Shown in pieces: positions 6,245-8,244 of a DNA stretch of 8,244 nucleotides. Every line of letters begins with the position of its first letter. Position 1 is the first letter of the stretch. The notes below the pieces were generated by a model that was not told the origin of the DNA, made no database searches, and was given only the letters and a program-made list of their open reading frames with translations. Made by a program: the position numbers and the translations under genes. The DNA lies in the NCBI GenBank assembly GCA_044351685.1, contig JBILFK010000068.1:1-8244 (forward strand), read 5' to 3'. Origin of the DNA: JALHRI01 sp044351685. GTDB taxonomy: Bacteria > Pseudomonadota > Alphaproteobacteria > Rickettsiales > UBA3002.

Positions 6245-7368
6245 TACACGGCCTCAAGCACAGTGGCGATGCCCATGCCAATGCCAATACACGCCGTGGA
6301 AAGTGCATATTTCCCCTTGTTTCGCTGCAGCAATTGCGCCGCCTTGCCGGTGATACGCGCGCCTGATGCACCCAGCGGGTGGCCCAGTGCAATGGCGCCG
6401 CCTTCGATATTCACCTTGCTCATATCGAACTGCAATTCGCTGCAGCATGGCAGTGACTGCGCAGCAAAGGCTTCGTTAATTTCAATAATGTCTAAATCCT
6501 TCACACTAATGCCTGCACGCGCCAGCGCCTTTTGCGAAGCAGTAATCGGCCCAAGCCCCATTACGGCAGGGTCTAGCCCCACCACGGCGGTGGCTTTAAT
6601 GCGCGCCAGTATCGGCAGTTTATGTTTTTTCGCGTAGGCTTCGCTGGCCACAATCACCGCTGCTGCGCCATCGGTAAGCGGGCTGGCAGTGCCTGCGGTG
6701 ACTGTTCCCTGCGCATCGAAAGCGGGATTCAGTTTTGCTAAATCTTCGGGGGTAGAATTCGGGCGAATCGTGCCGTCTTTATCGACCACCCCATCTTTGG
6801 TGGTAATCGGAATAATCTCGCCGCTGAAATCGGCCTTTGCCGCTTTCGCGTGCGAAGCGAGCGCGAATGTTTCCTGCGCGGCGCGGTCAATGTTATAGCG
6901 TTTGGCGACGTTTTCGGCAGTAATGCCCATCGACATATAGGCTTCCGGCATCGTGGCATAAAGCGCGGGGTTCGGCAGTGGGTTGAAGCCACCCATCGGC
7001 ACGCGCGTCATCGATTCGACGCCGGCGGCAATAAATAATTCGCCTTTGCCAATCGCGATATTGCCAGCGGCAATATGAATCGATTCCATGCTTGAACCAC
7101 ACCAACGATTCACCGTTTGCCCGGCCACCGTAATCGGCAACCCGCACATGAGCGCCACAATGCGGCCAATGTTAAAGCCCTGCTCGCCTTCGGGGAAGGC
7201 GCAGCCCATGATAATGTCTTCGATATCGGCAGGGGTGATGCCGGTTTTTTTGATAAGCCCGCTAATGACTTGCGCCGCCAGATCATCGGGGCGGGTTTTG
7301 GCGAGCGCGCCCTTATGTGCCGCAGTAAATGGTGAACGTGCAAAACCAACGATTACGGCAGATGTCAT
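6244..7368 (-). CDS. fadA: Acetyl-CoA C-acyltransferase (3-ketoacyl-CoA thiolase)
   Basis: This 374-aa thiolase would cleave 3-ketoacyl-CoA with CoA to acetyl-CoA and a shortened acyl-CoA, the last step of beta-oxidation. The nucleophile is Cys90 in NRWCGSSMESIH. The other conserved parts are NEAFAAQ (298-304), GGAIALGHPLGASGAR (323-338) with His330, and STACIGIGMGIA (357-368) with Cys360. The last motif has Ile where many members have Gly, a mild change that should not matter. The length is slightly under the usual 380-395. GAGG stands 7 bases before the ATG. It is the first gene of the minus-strand cluster. Biosynthetic acetoacetyl-CoA thiolase (PhaA) is the main alternative, but the partner genes favour degradation. 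The stop overlaps the next start by one base. Confidence 0.93.
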   Translation of the reverse strand: MTSAVIVGFARSPFTAAHKGALAKTRPDDLAAQVISGLIKKTGITPADIEDIIMGCAFPEGEQGFNIGRIVALMCGLPITVAGQTVNRWCGSSMESIHIAAGNIAIGKGELFIAAGVESMTRVPMGGFNPLPNPALYATMPEAYMSMGITAENVAKRYNIDRAAQETFALASHAKAAKADFSGEIIPITTKDGVVDKDGTIRPNSTPEDLAKLNPAFDAQGTVTAGTASPLTDGAAAVIVASEAYAKKHKLPILARIKATAVVGLDPAVMGLGPITASQKALARAGISVKDLDIIEINEAFAAQSLPCCSELQFDMSKVNIEGGAIALGHPLGASGARITGKAAQLLQRNKGKYALSTACIGIGMGIATVLEAV

Positions 7369-7494
7369 GAGGGCCTCTCTGAATGCGATGGAAGAAAATA
7401 TTTTTATTTTTTAGCACACTAGCAGATTTGGCAGAAAAGAGAAATACTTATGAAGCAGTGCAGCATTTTGCACCGATTGCGTGCGAGCTGCGGG
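7369..7494. other. Divergent intergenic region between fadA and tRNA-Gly
   Basis: This spacer must hold the promoter of the minus-strand fad cluster. A very AT-rich tract (about 7396-7422) lies 30-55 bases upstream of the thiolase start, as expected for a promoter, but I cannot pick a confident -35/-10 pair. I see no clear inverted repeat that would mark a FadR-type operator. Confidence 0.35.
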
Positions 7495-7522
7495 TTGCAC
7501 AAGCAACAATTCCTGTTATAAG
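7495..7522 (+). promoter_or_regulatory. Candidate promoter of tRNA-Gly
   Basis: TTGCAC (7495-7500) and TATAAG (7517-7522) form a -35/-10 pair with a 16-base spacer. The predicted start is a few bases before the tRNA 5' end at 7534. This is a good sigma70-type match in the right place. Confidence 0.5.
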
Positions 7523-7533
7523 CCGCCCACGAT

Positions 7534-7607
7534 GCGGGTGTAGTTCAATGGTAGAACGGCAGCTTCCCAAGCTTCATACGAGGGTTCGATTCCCTTCACC
7601 CGCTCCA
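7534..7607 (+). tRNA. tRNA-Gly (anticodon CCC)
   Basis: The 74-base cloverleaf is complete. The acceptor stem is GCGGGTG/CACCCGC (7534-7540 with 7597-7603), the discriminator is T, and CCA is encoded (7605-7607). The D arm is GTTC-AATGGTA-GAAC. The anticodon loop TTCCCAA gives CCC, which reads GGG. The T arm is GAGGG-TTCGATT-CCCTT. The anticodon stem GCAGC/GCTTC has one mismatch (C against T at the second pair), where homologues as I recall them have GCTGC. The other stems are intact, so I take it as functional. Confidence 0.93.
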
Positions 7608-7640
7608 AACGAAAGCCATTGTCTGATGGCTTTCGTTTGG
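7605..7640 (+). terminator. 15-bp perfect palindrome at the tRNA 3' end, possible terminator
   Basis: CCAAACGAAAGCCAT (7605-7619) pairs perfectly with 7626-7640 around a 6-base loop. The left arm starts at the CCA of the tRNA. It is placed like a terminator and its right arm is T-rich, but no proper T-run follows, so it may instead stop exonucleases or set the 3' end for processing. Confidence 0.45.
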
Positions 7641-7652
7641 AATAGAATGTAT

Positions 7653-7742
7653 CGAACCCGACCAGAGGGTTCGCGCAATCTGCCAGCAGGCAGATTGGAC
7701 TGCGAGTGCGCGAGCAGCCCGCAGGGCGAGGGTTAGTAAACC
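7653..7742. repeat. Palindrome-rich element between tRNA-Gly and the thioesterase
   Basis: Hairpins follow each other closely: CGAACCC/GGGTTCG (7653-7673), CAATCTGCC/GGCAGATTG with an AGCA loop (7676-7697), GCCC/GGGC with a GCA loop (around 7717-7727) and GGTT/AACC with an AGTA loop (7731-7742). The AGCA-loop hairpin followed by CTGC and a GCCCGC-containing tail matches the arrangement at 938-975. Parts of the tail (GCGAG, CCGCAGG, GAGGG) also recur in the insertion within the FadN-type gene, read on the minus strand. Confidence 0.5.
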
Positions 7743-7794
7743 TGAGTCAATCCCGTCACCTGCTTCACTTCAAAGTCCATCAAGGAACACCGCC

Positions 7795-8166
7795 ATGGCC
7801 GAAAAAGAACTTGTGATTAAAGCCGTGGCCATGCCCAGCGACCTCAACCCGCATGGCGATATGTTCGGTGGTTGGATCATGAGCCAGATGGATCTGGCCG
7901 CCTATGTGCATGCACGCAAACTTACCAAGGCACGCATTGTCACCATTGCGGTTGATAAACTGGTGTTTCACAAACCTGTTTATATGGGCGATTGCGTGAT
8001 GTGCTATGCCACCACCACCCGCACCGGGCGCACCAGCATTACCGTGCATGTGGAAGTGATGGTCGAGCGTTTGGAAACTAACGCGCTCGAACTGGTGACC
8101 GAAGGCCACTTCGTGTTTGTCTCCATCGATAGCGACCGCAAGCCCATTCCGCTTGCAGGCAGCTAA
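7795..8166 (+). CDS. yciA: Acyl-CoA thioesterase, YciA-like hotdog fold
   Basis: This 123-aa single hotdog domain would hydrolyse acyl-CoA to free acid and CoA in the cytoplasm; YciA members act on a broad range of chain lengths. The signature is MPSDLNPHGDMFGGWIMSQMD (residues 13-33), with Asn18 and Gly21 and the likely catalytic Asp33. DKLVFHKPVYMGD (54-66) and GRTSITVHVEV (78-88) form the later strands, and TEGHFVFVSID (102-112) the last. The length is typical. AAGGA lies 8 bases before the ATG, which fixes the start. It is not part of the minus-strand fad operon but shares the acyl-CoA theme, and may help free CoA or limit acyl-CoA build-up. No promoter is obvious; it may be read from its own weak promoter or from the tRNA region. 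Confidence 0.92.
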   Translation: MAEKELVIKAVAMPSDLNPHGDMFGGWIMSQMDLAAYVHARKLTKARIVTIAVDKLVFHKPVYMGDCVMCYATTTRTGRTSITVHVEVMVERLETNALELVTEGHFVFVSIDSDRKPIPLAGS

Positions 8167-8222
8167 GGCTTCACGCCCGCATGCGTTTTCAGGAAGGCGA
8201 ACATAATGATGTAACCATTGAG

Positions 8223-8242
8223 TTGATTACAAATCAATTTTT
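8223..8242 (+). terminator. Weak candidate terminator after the thioesterase
   Basis: TTGATT/AATCAA (8223-8237) with an ACA loop is followed at once by five T. The stem is AT-only apart from one pair, so it would be weak. It lies 57 bases past the thioesterase stop. I see no supported gene in 8167-8244. Confidence 0.3.
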
Positions 8243-8244
8243 AC

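Noticed and set aside
7383..7736. Plus-strand open frame of 117 codons spanning tRNA-Gly
   Set aside because: It reads straight through the tRNA and the palindromic spacer, so it is not a protein gene.
7780..8109. Minus-strand open frame opposite the thioesterase
   Set aside because: It is an antisense shadow of a well-supported hotdog thioesterase; its His/Gly-rich product is a by-product of codon bias.
8167..8216. Possible C-terminal end of a convergent minus-strand gene (ending MFAFLKTHAGVKP)
   Set aside because: The frame is closed by a stop at the window edge (8241-8243), leaving only about 25 codons with no domain; not enough to call a gene.

Overview
The window looks like chromosomal DNA of an alphaproteobacterium. 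The support is indirect. There is a near-perfect CtrA-type site (TTAA-N7-TTAAC) upstream of the leftmost gene, the beta-oxidation proteins are of types common in that class, and small palindromic repeats lie between genes. I cannot place it below class level.

Layout, left to right. Positions 1-310 hold the 5' part of a minus-strand gene for a low-complexity, probably disordered protein that runs off the left edge, with the CtrA-like site in front of it. Positions 311-1016 contain a plus-strand GIY-YIG mini-nuclease gene (592-876), bracketed by a cluster of REP-like stem-loops that share the stem CCCGAC/GTCGGG. Positions 1017-7368 are a five-gene minus-strand cluster, read from right to left: thiolase (fadA), a small exported Cys-rich protein, a fused 3-hydroxyacyl-CoA dehydrogenase/enoyl-CoA hydratase (FadN type), a 162-aa unknown protein, and a long-form acyl-CoA dehydrogenase. 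The first four genes are packed with a 1-base overlap, an 11-base gap and a 2-base gap, so they are probably one operon. The dehydrogenase follows after about 135 bases. Together the three enzymes supply all four chemical steps of fatty-acid beta-oxidation.

To the right is a divergent plus-strand segment: tRNA-Gly(CCC) at 7534-7607, a strong palindrome and a palindrome-rich spacer, then a YciA-like acyl-CoA thioesterase (7795-8166). The thioesterase fits the acyl-CoA theme, although it is not in the operon.

Most of the window is ordinary metabolism. The points worth a second look are: the GIY-YIG gene embedded in stem-loops whose upper stems differ while pairing is kept; a GC-rich, palindrome-rich, in-frame insertion of about 35 codons in the hydratase half of the FadN-type enzyme; a second palindrome family (AGCA-loop hairpin plus a GC-rich tail) near both 940-1010 and 7676-7742; and the two uncharacterised genes coupled into the beta-oxidation operon.
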